A DNA stretch of 64,000 nt from Ascaphus truei (lineage: Eukaryota; Chordata; Amphibia; Anura; Ascaphidae). This document shows, piece after piece, positions 21,978 through 34,019 of the stretch. The stretch covers positions 122,290,314-122,354,313 of the forward strand of contig CM071568.1 in the NCBI GenBank assembly GCA_036426205.1, given 5' to 3'. The notes under the pieces were generated by a model that saw only the letters and a program-made list of their open reading frames with translations, made no database searches and had not been told where the DNA came from. The stretch's first letter is position 1; every line of letters begins with the position of its first letter. Made by a program: the position numbers and the translations under genes.

Positions 21978-23440
21978 GGCAAGAAAAAGTTTGTGAACCC
22001 CTTAGGATTTTCACATATTTCAAATCTAGAGGGTTATTAGATCTTAATCTAAGTCCTAATAATACAGTAGATAAAGAAAACCTGATCAAACAAATGACAC
22101 AAAAACATGATACTTTTTCAACATTTATTTTTCCACAAATTATTCAACATTCAATATTCATGTGTGAAAAGTATGTGAACCTTTAGATTCAGTACCTGGT
22201 GGCACCGTCTTGAGCAGGAATAACTTCAACTAATGCTGGTCAGTCTCTCACATTGAGGAATTTGGGCCTTTTGGAATTTTCAGAACCGCTTCAACTCATT
22301 GACATTTGAGGGCTTTCTTGCATGGACATCTCGCTTCAGTTTCTGCCACAACATTTTGATGGGGTTTAGGGTCCAGACTTTGACTGGGCCATTCTAAATA
22401 CACATAATTTCTTCTTCTGCAGCCATTCTTCTGTACATCTGCTTGTTTGTTTAGGCTCATTGTCTTGCTGCATGACCCACTTTCGATTCAGCTCACAGAT
22501 GAATAGCCTAACATTCTTCTCTAGAGTCTTCTGATACAATGCAGAATTCATGGTTGTGTCAATAATGGCAGGCCGTCCAGGTCCTGAGGCAGCAAAGCAG
22601 ACCCAAAACATCACACTCCCATCACCATGCTTGACAGTTGGGATCAGGTTCTTCTGTTCGAACAAAGTGTTTGGTTTTCGCCAAATATAACGTTTCTCAT
22701 TGATGCCAAAAAGTTCTACCTTTTGACTCGTCTGTCCAGAGAACATTGTTCCAGAAGTATTGTGGATCATATATGTGCTCTTTGGCCAACTTCAGACGGG
22801 CAGCAATGTTCAGTCTTTTTCTCATAGTTGAGTCATGAACACTCATATTAGCCAAGGCGAGAGTGAACTGCAGATCCTTGGATGTAACTCTGGGGTTCGT
22901 TGCCACTTCCTGGATGATTTGCTGATTTGTTCTTGGAGAGATTTTGGTAGGACGACCGCTCCTGGGTAGAGTGATTATGATCTTGAACTTTCTCCATTTG
23001 TAGACTGTCTGTCTAATAGTGGATTGGTGGAGCCCCAAATCCTTAGAAATGGTTTTGTAACCCTTTCTATATTGATGAGCATCAGTAACTGCTTTTTTGA
23101 GGTCCTCAGAGATTTCTTTTGATTGTTGCATGAAATGTTTCTACACACCTGTATGGTGAAGACCAAACTCACTAAGTTTCTGATCTTTATATAAGATGGG
23201 ACCTCCCAAACTCTTCCCTGAAGATCTATCTAATTATTTAAACACCTGATTCTAATTAGCCCCTTTAATTTAGCTAATAAAACCAGGGTTTCACTTACTT
23301 TTGAACATACCCTGACTCTTAATTAATCATTATTTGTCTAATTCATAAACCATTTTGTTTCAAAAGACACGTATTGGTTAATATAAACTGTTTTGGATAT
23401 TTAAGAAAAGACTGGTTTTGATTCAAGAAGGTTAACATGG
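21974..23440 (-). mobile_element. Decayed Tc1/mariner transposon
   Basis: The left end starts CAGTGGCAAGAAAAAG, a terminus common in vertebrate Tc1 elements. The transposase lies inside on the - strand. The right terminus is not recognisable as an inverted match, so the right limit is approximate and that end is eroded or replaced. Confidence 0.7.
22366..23131 (-). pseudogene. Tc1-like transposase, frameshifted
   Basis: Two overlapping frames (23131-22697 and 22770-22366) together give most of a Tc1 transposase, normally about 340 residues. The first holds paired helix-turn-helix DNA-binding regions: SKDLGLHQSTIR, then the GRP-type hinge in RSGRPTKISPR. It then holds the first catalytic Asp in LWTDES. 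The second frame holds GSVMFWVCFAASG and the second Asp in QQDNEPKQTS. The frame changes between about 22700 and 22770. Near the end the expected third catalytic Glu region is not preserved in frame. The protein is non-functional. Confidence 0.85.
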
Positions 23441-23612
23441 AAAAACATATATGTATATACACACACATACATAAATAAAAGGCTGGAAAATTATACTAAA
23501 AAAACTGATTCTGTAAGTAGACAAAAAAAACCAATGCTCTATTATGGAGGTGGAGAACAAAGGAAGGAGGGATGCCAAGTAGAGTATGCTAACTATGGCC
23601 TACTTCCAGTGT

Positions 23613-23613
<1 letters not shown>

Positions 23614-23656
<43 letters not shown>

Positions 23657-23714
23657 GTAGTGCATGTGTGTGTGTGTGTGTGTTTGAGTGAGTGGTGGTG
23701 TGTGTGGAGGTGTT

Positions 23715-23750
<36 letters not shown>
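23614..23750. repeat. (GT)n microsatellite, interrupted
   Basis: Three GT tracts are separated by short GTAGTGCATG and GAGTGAGTGGTGG interruptions. Confidence 0.95.
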
Positions 23751-23751
<1 letters not shown>

Positions 23752-23759
23752 TCTGAGTC

Positions 23760-25325
23760 TCGATACAGATTTGTAGAGGATCTTACACAGGGTCTTCACT
23801 GCCAAACACTGCTTCCTGTTCTTATACATAACCACCTTAGCCAATGCCAGGAACAGATTGCTAAAATGGTCCCTGGGCTTAGTGTTCTGGGACATTGTGC
23901 AGGGGGGGTGAGAGTGTAGCTAGAACTGTGGGAGGATGTACCTCAATATGGATAAAAGGGGCCGCAGTCTGGTGCATATATAAAATCAGGAATAAATACT
24001 TGCTCTCAGCAGAGCAGGCAAAGAACTGCGAAGTCCTTATGGGCCTGTGTCCTCCAGATGACTGGCTAACTCTTTAACTGCATGATATTGTAACACGCAG
24101 ATCAGCTGAGGAAACCGGCCTTTTTCTCTTTTCAGTTCACATTGACTTAGTCCTGAACAGAACTGAAAGCATAGAAAGATACGTTGACTCCATATTCAGG
24201 ACATGTTGCACCTTCTTTCATATTTCAAACCGGCTAGAGATTAATATTAATGTATTCTAAAGTAGCACTGATAGCATACTAACTACTTACTGACCTGCCC
24301 GTCTTTACAAGGAGCTGTCACTGGATGTTGAACTAAATAATCCCAGATTCCCACTTGGAAGATCTGCTCTGCTACGTTGTCTCAGAAAATGCATCAAACC
24401 TCAAATTACGAATTCCAGTATATATTGGTTTTATGTGTCTTATATTAGTTTGTGATTTATTGAAATTCATTGTAAAAAAAAAATATTTATTTAATGAATA
24501 AATAAACAGCCTAACATTATTTTAATGAATAAAAAATGGTGTTTTGATGTCTACACTTGCTGGGCTGGTAACAGCAAAATAACATATTCCTATTACAATA
24601 CCATTTTTACTTCAATGGGAAATTCCATCTGAAAACGGTGTGACCGGCCACTTCGGCAGATATACAATAAGCCCCTAAGGCCCAAGCCATCAGCCTGTTG
24701 CCCAAAGATTTGGGGAATGTAAGGACACTTGGGAACAAGGTTGTATGATGAGCCACTGTTTAGAATAACATTCCCTTGTAGAATGATGTGAAATAGGCAC
24801 TTTGGCATGTCAGTAAAAGGCTACATTGATTAGATATTATTTTTTACAAGATGCTGTAGGGCGGTCGGGGAGGGCCATAGTTCAGGAAATAATGGAAAGG
24901 TTACTTTGAAAAATATATACTGCCAATTAGACTGTGTCCCTTGTTTGATAATTGACTTCAGAACTCATCAATATCTAAGCTGCAAAAGGGGCTGAAATAG
25001 CTGATTAATATGATATTTCAGTCATTGTAACACTGAAAACATGATTTATTATGGGCATACCACCTGGCGCTGTTAAGATAGCTAATAATCAATAAAAATC
25101 AATACCATTACACATTTGAGCATTGGCAAACACAAGAAAAAATTAACATTTTTTTTTACCATTTTGCTCATATTAACCCATTTTGCTGCTGTAGATACAG
25201 ATAAAGTTGCCTTTAGAGGGACCACCCTATGTGTGGAACAGCCCCCAGGAGGAAGGGGGACTCTTCCCCCGGGAAATGTTTTTTTTTTATGACGCAAAAT
25301 ATGTGATGTTAAAGCTGCAGAACAA
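23760..25325. other. Intron sequence, nothing recognised
   Basis: No supported gene or repeat, only A and T runs. Confidence 0.45.
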
Positions 25326-25329
25326 GCAT

Positions 25330-25650
25330 ATATATCTTATTTTTTTATTTTTTTATTAAATCAGTTCTGTACTATGACAAAATGCTATAGCAGTGCACCA
25401 ATTGTATCTAGTGACTGTCTGGTCACATGATCTTCCCCACAGAAATTTGCATCTTTGGTCCTCTTCTGCTGCACTGACTGCCATTTAGTGAACCCCCGAG
25501 CCGAATCTTCGCCGATCGAAGAACGGATTGATCGGCAACCTAGCTAATTACTTATTACTGTGTGGATTGTATTGATGCACATATTAAAGGGGAAAAAAAT
25601 AAATAAAATTAAAAAAGCAGCAGCTTGGACTGCTGCTTTAAGGCTATTTT
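25330..25650. repeat. Interspersed repeat related to 14056-14540
   Basis: It shares AAATCAGTTCT, AGTGAACCC, GCCGATCGAA and AGCTAATTA with the first copy and ends in a GCAGCAGC/GCTGCTTTAAG self-complementary tail. Confidence 0.5.
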
Positions 25651-26023
25651 GAGGTTAAAAAATTTAAAAGGGCCTCCCAAATGCGTGGTGTTTTTTTTTT
25701 TTAAACATTTGTTTGAAATAAAACAATACACGAAGATTAATATTGCAGAGAGTGAGATAGGTTAAAGAAAAACACATTTTTGAAGATCCCGTATTTTTTT
25801 TCCATTGTAAAAATAACATAAAAAAAGGCTTTCTTGAAAGACACTGTACTGCTGAATGGTGTCACAGTATGATGTATTGCACCTGGTAGGCAGATGATCC
25901 CAGAAGGGGAAAAGAAAACGGAGCACAGCCGTGCAATAAAGGGTAATCCGGGGTTACAGCATGGTGCTAATGAAATAATCTTTAATAGGCACAAGACAGC
26001 ATGGTGCAGACAAATTAAAAACT

Positions 26024-26067
26024 ACTCATACGCGTTACATGCTGTACACAGCGCTTCGTCAGAGAGT
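26024..26067 (-). ncRNA. Hammerhead-ribozyme-like motif, - strand
   Basis: Read on the - strand: stem I (ACUCU with UGAGU, one mismatch at the base), an exact CUGACGA core, stem II built on GCUGU/ACAGC, GUAA where GAAA is expected, and palindromic ACGCGU followed by A. One core substitution. Its stem I nearly touches the + strand motif at 26069. Confidence 0.5.
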
Positions 26068-26068
26068 A

Positions 26069-26110
26069 CTCCTTGATAAAGTGTATTCCCATACACGAAA
26101 CGCGTAGGAG
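26069..26110 (+). ncRNA. Hammerhead-ribozyme-like motif, + strand
   Basis: Stem I CUCC/GGAG, core UUGAUAA (two changes from CUGANGA), stem II GUGUA-UUCCCA-UACAC perfectly paired, intact GAAA, palindromic ACGCGU followed by A. The architecture is complete but the core is mutated. Confidence 0.55.
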
Positions 26111-26869
26111 GTGCTCTCCTTCGTTTGTTTTTATGGATCAATAAAGGATTATTCTTCATCTTATCTCTTGGTGACACCCTCTTTGCCTGTGCGCCATTTG
26201 GGACATTTGGATTTGGACAGTATGTGAGTACTCTTGAATTCCTACTGATTTATGGTATGCTGTGAGTCCAGGGACCATCCCCATGAGGAATATTTAGGGG
26301 CTTTACAAGCAGCCTCATCTTCAGGGAATATCTGGCCCCCATAGAGGACTTTACATCTTTATTCATCTCACTAATTCCAATCTCTTATGTCCATGTTATT
26401 ATCTATATGAATAGATCCAGCGCTGGAGCGCATTAGTCACTAATTACCTATACAAAAAGGAGAACCAGAGGGTTGGACATATTACCCCCCATTTGTATTA
26501 CCCACCAAGACATTTATCTACACCTCCTTTCAATGACCTTTATCCCTGGGTTCACCAGTATTTATTTACTCTATGTCGTTTTCTATGACTGTGTTTCTTC
26601 AAGCAAGTTTATCTACTTCATTTGCCTTTGAGATTGGTTATCCAATTCGTTTGTAGCATCGCTTCTATGGAATTTTGTTCTATTGTTACTCTATTGCACC
26701 TGGTACACAGAGATATGTATGTGAGGCCATTTGAGTTGTCAGACTTTCAGTTATTTGTGCTGTTTGTCCTTACATTTGCTTTTGAGGACATTTCTTGAGC
26801 CTGAATTGTACTGATAATTTGATACACTTGCACACACAATCACAACACACTTTTACCTGGGGCGCAAAG

Positions 26870-27190
26870 AGCGATCGGAACTTCCCAGCCTGCTTGTGCG
26901 CATGCGCGATCGGCCCTTGCTGACTGCGTGTGCGCGATCGGTACTTACTGACTGCACATGCACGATTGGCACTTGCCAGCTGCGCTCTGATCGTGCATGA
27001 GCAACTGGCATACGCTGTTCGCACACGCGCAGTCGGCAAGTGCTAATTGCACATGCGCACGAGCAGCTGGGAAGTGATGATCGCACATGCCGGGTTTTTG
27101 CCAGGACAAATCTGGTCACCCAAGTTACGACATCACATGATGCCCCATTGTCATGGCAACACAACGCCACTTGACGCGACGGCGCCATGA
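26870..27190. repeat. CpG-rich array with GCGCATGCGC-like sites
   Basis: Irregular units of about 40-60 bp contain GCGATCGG or GATCGTGC and alternating purine-pyrimidine blocks such as GCGCATGCGC and CACACGCGCAG. Units occur in both orientations. GCGCATGCGC matches the NRF1 consensus, but here it probably comes from a repeat. Confidence 0.55.
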
Positions 27191-28370
27191 GGGGGGACCC
27201 TGCCGGAAGAGATGGTGAAGGAGAAGGTAAGAGCTACAGAAGCCAAGCTCTCTCCCTCGGTAATCAGTTTAGTTGTGGAGAAGAGTGCGGGGCCTGTGTA
27301 ACCACAGAAGTAGGCAAATGATCAGTGCTATATTTTTGCACATGAAACACTCAAGCAGAAGGGAGTTCATGTTCTCTAAACTATATCACTTTCAACATCT
27401 CTGTATTTCATTGTGTATGGCATTCACTGCTTAAGCTGCTTCTCTGATTTGTAACCCAAGACATACTAGAAAATGAGATGCATTTGATTCAGTAGTCCCA
27501 ATAAGCACCATTGATATAAATACCAATATGGCTCATCCCGCTATGTTGCCGGGCAAAGTATATGACAGTCCTAGTGTAATTGTTTTGTATATTACCATGC
27601 TAGCTACTGTAAATAATTATGATCACAGATAAACAAAATCCGCCACATTTCTGCTGTGATGGTGTCCATCACAAACAAAATAAAAAATTACCATGTCAAA
27701 TTGCCATGATTGGCCATTTAGAGCTTTTGTTTCCTGGTTTATGGAGCTATTGAATTAAATAGTTCTTTATCAATTCAAATGCCTGTATGAAGATCTTGGC
27801 ACATACAAAAAGGCAGTATCGTAAGCCAATGTGGAAAATATGCATTAATTCATGTGTCACATAACAAGGTACTGTATGCTCAAGTAATAATGGGCAGCAT
27901 AGACATTATGCCCTTACATGATAGTGCCATTAAATGAGTTACACCCCCTCTAGTTAATGTGACTCCTTTCGGTAAGATCCCCCAGTGAGTGATATCTAAG
28001 TTCTATGTGTAGAAACGTCCCACTCCAGTGACTGTCATAAGACCTGTAAAGGTGGAAACCCTTCCTTTGATGCACCGATGAGTTCAGAATTATGAAACAG
28101 CTGGCAACAGTAATAAATGAGTAGCGAAAATATTAATTTAAATTATCCTTTCCATGCAACAGTTTATTACTATTACCGGAGCATTTTATAATTAAGAGGG
28201 TGATCAGAATAATAGAGGCAGAGTGATATATTATTTTGGATCAAGTGGATTCATACACCAAGTTAAGTTCAACATTCTTGTACTGTAGCTGTATTGGTCC
28301 TGGGGAAATGCAGATTTAATGTAGGTTGTGATACCTTTTAGCGGATCAACATGGTTTTTCATGGATACAT
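27191..28370. other. Intron sequence, nothing recognised
   Basis: No supported feature. At about 28369-28390 a short ACATAGTTACATAGTAGATGAGG tract-like fragment matches the end of a frog repeat family also present near 34030, cut off by the next element. Confidence 0.45.
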
Positions 28371-29213
28371 AGTTACATAGTAGATGAGGTTGAAATAAAC
28401 TCCTTAAAAATACTTTTTTAAAACAACGGTTTTATTTTAAAGTGCACTCAAAAGTAAAAAAATAATTTTTTTTTCAGTCGTCACCAGCTGATCAGAATAT
28501 TTTTGGACATTTGTAACTAAAAAATAAAACCGTGGGGCGCTCCTTAAATATTTGTATGCATATTGAGTTGGTTTAGAATTTTTTAGTTTATTTCCATGAT
28601 ACAATTTAGTTGAAAATTATTTTGAATCATTTTTAATAGAAGGTTGATAATTATGTCATTTGACTTTCCGATAATATAAAAAACGTAGTAGATTGTGTTC
28701 AAATTATTTTGAAGGTATTTGTGAAGTATTTGTAATTTTATTTTAGCTGTTCTTTATGCATTTTAACATATTCATATCATAATAAAGTCGACATGTGCGT
28801 TTCAATAGCTTCAAATACTTATTAAACCACAAACTAACTAATAACGCTCTCTATCAGCGCTTGATCCAATTGGGCTAATGTGATATGATTATCAAACAAA
28901 ATGTGCGTGATATAACAAATATGTGAAACAACTGCCAAGGGGACAGCAAACAATAGACAGTTCCAAATCTAACATACCAAATGAAAATACAAAAAGCTAG
29001 GTCCCCGGCACTAATGAGTTAAAGTCCACAATACCATGATCCAAGATACAGTCCTTGGTGGAAAAGACAGTCCTGGCAATGGGTGGATTAACCAATGCAA
29101 TTCAGAGTGGCTTTGATGGTCTTCAGAATGGCCCCAGATGTTCTCTGCAATGAATAAAAAAGAGACACACCAATTGCGCAGTATATAAAAAACCACAGCC
29201 CCAACTGAGATGT

Positions 29214-30325
29214 ATGTATGTCTTTATTTGTATAGCGCCATAAAATGTACATAGCGCTTCACAGTAGTAATACATGTCATATAAATAACAAATATAAATA
29301 ACAGATCATGGGAATAAGTGCTTCAGACATACTGTAAAAGTAACATTAAGGAAGGAGTCCCTGCTCCGAGGAGCTTACAATCTAATTGGTAGGTAGGGAG
29401 AACGTACAGAGACAGTAGGAGGGAATACTAGTAAGTGCGTCTGCAGGGGGCCAAGCTTTGTGTCATGTGTCCATGATTATCCAGTGCTACTCATATGCTT
29501 CTTTAAGCAGATGTGTCTTAAGGTGGGTCTTAAAGGTGGATAGCGAGGGGGCTAGTCGGGTATTGAGGGGAAGGGCATTCCAGAGGTGTGGGGCAGAAAG
29601 TGAGAAAGGTTTAAGGCGGGAGAGAGCTTTAGATACAAAGGGGGTAGAAAGAAGACATCCTTGAGAAGAACGCAAGAGTCGTGATGGTGCATAGCGAGAA
29701 ATTAGGGCTGAGATGTAATGAGGGGCAGAAGAATGTAAAGCTTTAAAAGTGAGCAGTAGAATTGAGTGTGAGATACGCGATTTAATCAGAAGCCAGGAGA
29801 GGGATTTCAGCAGGGGAGACGCTGAGACAGATTTAGGAAAGAGTAAAGTGATTCTGGCAGCAGTGTTTAGGATAGATTGTAGGGGACACAGATGAGAGGT
29901 AGGAAGGCCGGACAGCAGGAGGTTGCAGTAATCGAGACGTGAGAGAATGAGGGCCTGAGTCAGAGTTTTAGCAGTTGAGTAACAGAGGAAAGGGCGTATC
30001 TTTGTGATATTGCGGAGGAAAAAGCGACAAGTTTTAGAAACGTTTTGAATATGAGAGGAGAATGAGAGAGAGGAATCAAGTGTGACCCCTAGGCAGCGTG
30101 CGTGGGCTACTGGGTGAATGATCGTATTTCCAATAGCAATGTGGAAGGATGTAGTAGGGCCAGGTTTGGGAGGTAGTATAAGGAGCTCTGTTTTTGCCAT
30201 GTTAAGATTCAGTCGGCGGATGGCCATCCAGGATGATATTCCAGAGAGGCATTCAGAAACTTTGGTCTGTATAGCAGGTGTAAGGTCAGGGGTTGAAAGG
30301 TAAATTTGTGGGGTTGATATGGAAA
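29214..30325 (-). mobile_element. 5'-truncated L2-type LINE
   Basis: It carries the C-terminal part of a reverse-transcriptase ORF and a 3' end with GATTGTAAGCTCC and GCGCTATACAAATA-like motifs typical of L2. It is 5'-truncated, as most LINE copies are. Confidence 0.8.
29487..30322 (-). pseudogene. L2 LINE reverse transcriptase, C-terminal fragment
   Basis: The frame is open for 246 codons from an internal Met, and the similarity runs a little further upstream to about 30322 (YLSTPDLTPAIQ). Visible L2 features: NMAKTELLILPP and LGVTLDSSLSFSSHI after the catalytic core; ALILSRLDYCNLLLSGLP and LNTAARI in the thumb; and PHLWNALPLNTRLAPSLSTF near the C-terminus. The endonuclease and the catalytic palm (YxDD) are missing through 5' truncation. 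The frame has few defects, suggesting a fairly recent copy. Confidence 0.85.
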
Positions 30326-31869
30326 TAACCCTAACTTACAAGATAATTTCTTGTACATTCAGGGAAGAGAATCTGTGCTGTGTCGCGTTCCAACCTCAAT
30401 ATCCACGAACCCCACGTGGTTACAGTCGGATGGTTTCTCTTGTACTTGGTAGTGCCCTCAGGGATTCAGCATAGGCCCCCACAGCAAGCGTGTAGAGAAA
30501 TGAATACAGCCTAGTGTAAAAACGTACTTACACGTTTATTACATAAAAACAAACATACTACCAACACTTACAATTTGTATTGGTAGCAAATGTGACGAAC
30601 GGATGCCGTCCGCAACCTGCTACAGTCCGGCTGGAACAAGGGACCCACGCAGTCGTGCACTACTCACCGATTGATGACGTCAGCGGCACGAGTCAGTCTC
30701 AAGCGCCGGAAGGTATAGCAGGAGGAGCTTAGTATCCCACGTGTATGCCTCTCCACTGCTGTGGGGGCCTATGCTGAATCCCTGAGGGCACTACCAAGTA
30801 TAAGAGAAACCATCCGACTGTAACCACGTGGGGTTCGTGGATATTGAGGTTGGAACGCGACACAGCACAGATTCTCTCTCCTGAATGTACAAGAAATTAT
30901 CTTATAAGTTAGGGTTATTTCCATCTCAGTTGGGGCTGTGGTTCTTTATATACTGCGCAATTGGTGTGTCTCTTTTTTATTCATTGCAGAGAACATCTGG
31001 GGCCATTCTGAAGACCATCAAAGCCACTCTGAATTGCATTGGTTAATCCACCCATTGCCAGGACTGTCTTTTCCATCAAGAACTGTATCTTGGATCATGG
31101 TATTGTGGACTTTAACTCATTAGTGCCGGGGACCTAGCTTTTTGTATTTTCAAATACTTATTATGTTGTTTTTGCAGATCACTGGGGAACTTTCTATTAT
31201 AATTTCATACTACGCTTTTTATTTATTATTGATGCGTGATATTCTATATCACGCATATTCTGCATTCGTTAGGACCTTACATTGTTCTAGTGATAGCAGG
31301 TACCACTCCCTTTATATTGTAAAACTTTAGTTTACAAAGGAACGCTACAAGCCATTTCATATTATACTTTGTTCCAAATGTTCAAAACCTAAATACTTGA
31401 ATTTTAGCATGGAATCGTTTTGATGATTCCAAACGTGCTACTAAGACAGGAAGCCATCTCAACCAACTAAGTACCATCATGAGATTGGTAATAGCAAATA
31501 GAGATAGCCCCGCTATATTATTAGAAATCTTATAGTCTTTTATAGTATTTTGTTATTCTATTGAGTACCGTTTGTTGATAACTTTTTTTATAGCTATTGT
31601 TGGTCATCGATTAACATAATAGTGATATTAAAGGAGCGCCCCGCGGTTTTATTTTTTCGTTACAAATGTCCAAAAATATTCTGACCAGCTGGTGACGGCT
31701 TTTGAGTGCACTTTAAAATAAAACCGTTGTTTTTTTTAAAAAAAGTTTTTTTAAGGAGTTTATTTTGTAATTTTTAGTCTTTATTTTGAGAATTAATTTT
31801 TTTTCAAGGAATATTCTTTGATACTTTTTCAAAATACTTGCAAAAAATAGACTCAGTGTAAGACTAAGT

Positions 31870-32172
31870 CTACTTATTTTGTGGGTCTCGTTGCAATCGT
31901 ACGTTACGGGCTCCTGGTGTTTCACCATCGCTTGATTGCGAGTGATATTCATGATCTCGTTTCAATCGAGCTTCACGAGCTTCTTGTGTGTCATCATTGA
32001 AATGATCACGTTGTTTCTCATGTCTGGCGCGCTTTGCCTCTTCATCTGCACGCTTTTCTTGGTACTTTTGGCGAGCCTTTTGTAAGCGTCGCTTTTGTTG
32101 TGTTGTAGTTTGTTTTCGATTTCCGTTCCCATAATCCGTTGTTTGTTTAGCAACGCCTTCATGATTTTGTAA
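31870..32172 (-). CDS. Short basic ORF with Arg-rich repeats, unrecognised
   Basis: A 100-codon frame on the - strand has no ATG near its start; it follows a UAG at 32173-32175. It is very basic and charged, with a glutamine/lysine/arginine helix (QQKRRLQKARQKYQEKR). Two diverged C-terminal repeats follow, of the form E-x-x-x-A-R-x-x-R-L-x-R-D (EAREARLKRD and GARNVRLQRD). Such arginine-rich repeats resemble the N-terminal region of Helitron-type or similar transposon proteins, which is only a suggestion. It lies just outside the foldback element, and no other coding exon was seen beside it. Confidence 0.3.
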   Translation of the reverse strand, partial: LQNHEGVAKQTTDYGNGNRKQTTTQQKRRLQKARQKYQEKRADEEAKRARHEKQRDHFNDDTQEAREARLKRDHEYHSQSSDGETPGARNVRLQRDPQNK

Positions 32173-32780
32173 CTATAGTCTGAGAGATATTCTGGAGACA
32201 GGTAAGTCGTTTCTTGTGTCTTTTAGAGTCAGAGTTATTATTAGGCGTGTATCATACTGTAATTGTTATAGTGTTTCCTAGTGAGCCTATCAGCCGTGGC
32301 TGTTTGTAGGGGTAAGTTCCTGGCTGTCTTGTAGTGTTCACATAGACTAATGCGTATACAATTGGATGTACTGTATGATAGCCTAATTGTTAAATTGTTT
32401 ATAGTCTGACTCAGCGTTTCTCTGCCGCTGCTCTGATAATTGCAGTCTGATTGCTGACTCGTAACCCTGAACTGGCCAACGCATAAAACGAGTGAACAGT
32501 GACAGTTTTCTTTCTGTAATATAAAAGTTCTGTGTGTAGAGTTTGAAATCCTAGGACTTGGTGTCGCTCAATAGGTGGATAATTAAGTAATAATCCCCGA
32601 AGAACAGGGCATTACTGGCCAATAATGCCCTGGCTGGAAGAGTTGAAGGCCCGAGGCAAAGACAAGGGGATTATTACGATTATGGGCTAAATGTAGACTT
32701 ATTTGTAAAAAAAAATTTAATTCATAAAAAAGATAAATTTTTGTAGTCATATTGATTTTTATCAGCATGATTGTCTAAAT
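32173..32780. other. Intron sequence, nothing recognised
   Basis: No supported feature. Confidence 0.4.
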
Positions 32781-32784
32781 TCTT

Positions 32785-33985
32785 ATGCTTTCACTGCACA
32801 CACACAAACCAACAGACTGTCTGCTCTACATCCACAAAACACACACTGCAGACACACACAAAATACTCTGCACCCCTCGTCCACCCAAAAAACACACTTC
32901 AGCGCCCCCTCTGCACCTACAAAACACACACTACAAACACACACACAAATCAACAAAACACTCTGTCACATCTACATCCACAAAGCATACACCAGCAGCT
33001 CCCTCCCTACACCCACTGCAGCCCCCTGTAAACCCGCCCCCTGTAAACCCACACACTGCAGACACACACACATACAAAACACTCTGCACCCCTCCTCCAC
33101 CCACAAAACACACACTGAAGACACACACACTGCTGCTCCCCCTCTACACCAACAAAACACACACAGCAGAAACACACCAACAAGACTCTGCTGCCCCCTC
33201 TACACCCACCAACAGAAGACACACACACTAATAAAACACTCTGCTGGCCCCCTCTACACCCACAAAACACATAACAGACACACAAACCTTTCCCCTCACT
33301 CTCCTGTGTGGAGCTCTCTGTAGGCAGGGAGGGGGAGGAGTCAGTGCCTTCGGTCCAATCACCTCCCTTGTCTAAGAACAAATTTCACTCTTTGTGAATG
33401 AGAACTGAAAGCTGATTGGCTGATTGGCTGAAAAATTTGGCAAGCTGCAAAAAATTCCGGGCCATTACTGATTGGATAATGCCTGGAATTTTAACCAATT
33501 AGAGAGCAGGGATTTCAATTATGCCCTGAATTTACCAGCTTTAGCCTATAATGAATATTATAGGTTAAAGCAGTAAAATTCTGGGCATTATTGAAATTCC
33601 TGCTCTCTGATTGGTTAAAATTCCAGGCATTACTGAATGAATAATTCAGTTTGCAACGTGTTTATTTTCAATGTGTTTATTTCCAGCCAATCAGCTTTCA
33701 GAATAGCTCTGAGACAGGGCAGGAGATTGGTCAGAAGGCAGGAACAGCTCTGAGACAGGGCGGGGAATTGGTCAGGAAGTATCAGCCACGGGTTGAGTCC
33801 TCCCCCTCTCTCCGTGAATAGAGCTGACCGAGTAGATTCAGTTGAATTGGGGGGGCGGGGGTGCGGCCTAAGTAAGTGGCTGTCTGCAGTTTGTTTGTGG
33901 CTGCAGTTTCTCTGTGTGTGTGGTGTGCTGTTGTGTTGTATGTGTGTGTAGCAGCAGTTTGTGTGTGTGTGTAGAGTTTGGGATC
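32785..33985. mobile_element. Foldback element with CA-rich minisatellite arm
   Basis: The left part (32795-33290) is a minisatellite of CACACAAAACACTCTGCACCCC-like units, about 50 bp. The right part (33895-33980) is its GT-rich counterpart. Inner arms pair about 33400-33550 with 33560-33700 around a small palindromic centre (GAATATTATAGG near 33555); CTGATTGG/CCAATCAG and GAGAGCAG/CTGCTCTC mark them. No protein is encoded; frames here are CA/GT products. Confidence 0.6.
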
Positions 33986-34019
33986 GATTGGACAACGGGA
34001 AGTGGACAAAATTTGATTA

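Larger units (their letters stand above)
28399..31775. mobile_element. Foldback element interrupted by an L2 LINE
   Basis: Three pairs of inverted segments share one axis: 28399-28510 with about 31630-31765; 28990-29212 with 30925-31150 (about 220 bp, nearly identical); and, after the L2 insertion, 30320-30495 with 30755-30920. Removing 29214-30325 joins the left arm so that it matches the right arm across the junction (CCCCAACTGAG and ATGGAAATAACC). So a long-armed foldback existed first and L2 inserted into its left arm. No coding frame belongs to the foldback itself. Confidence 0.7.

Noticed and set aside
32785..33231. 148-codon Thr/His/Pro-rich frame
   Set aside because: CA-rich minisatellite read through; no domain.
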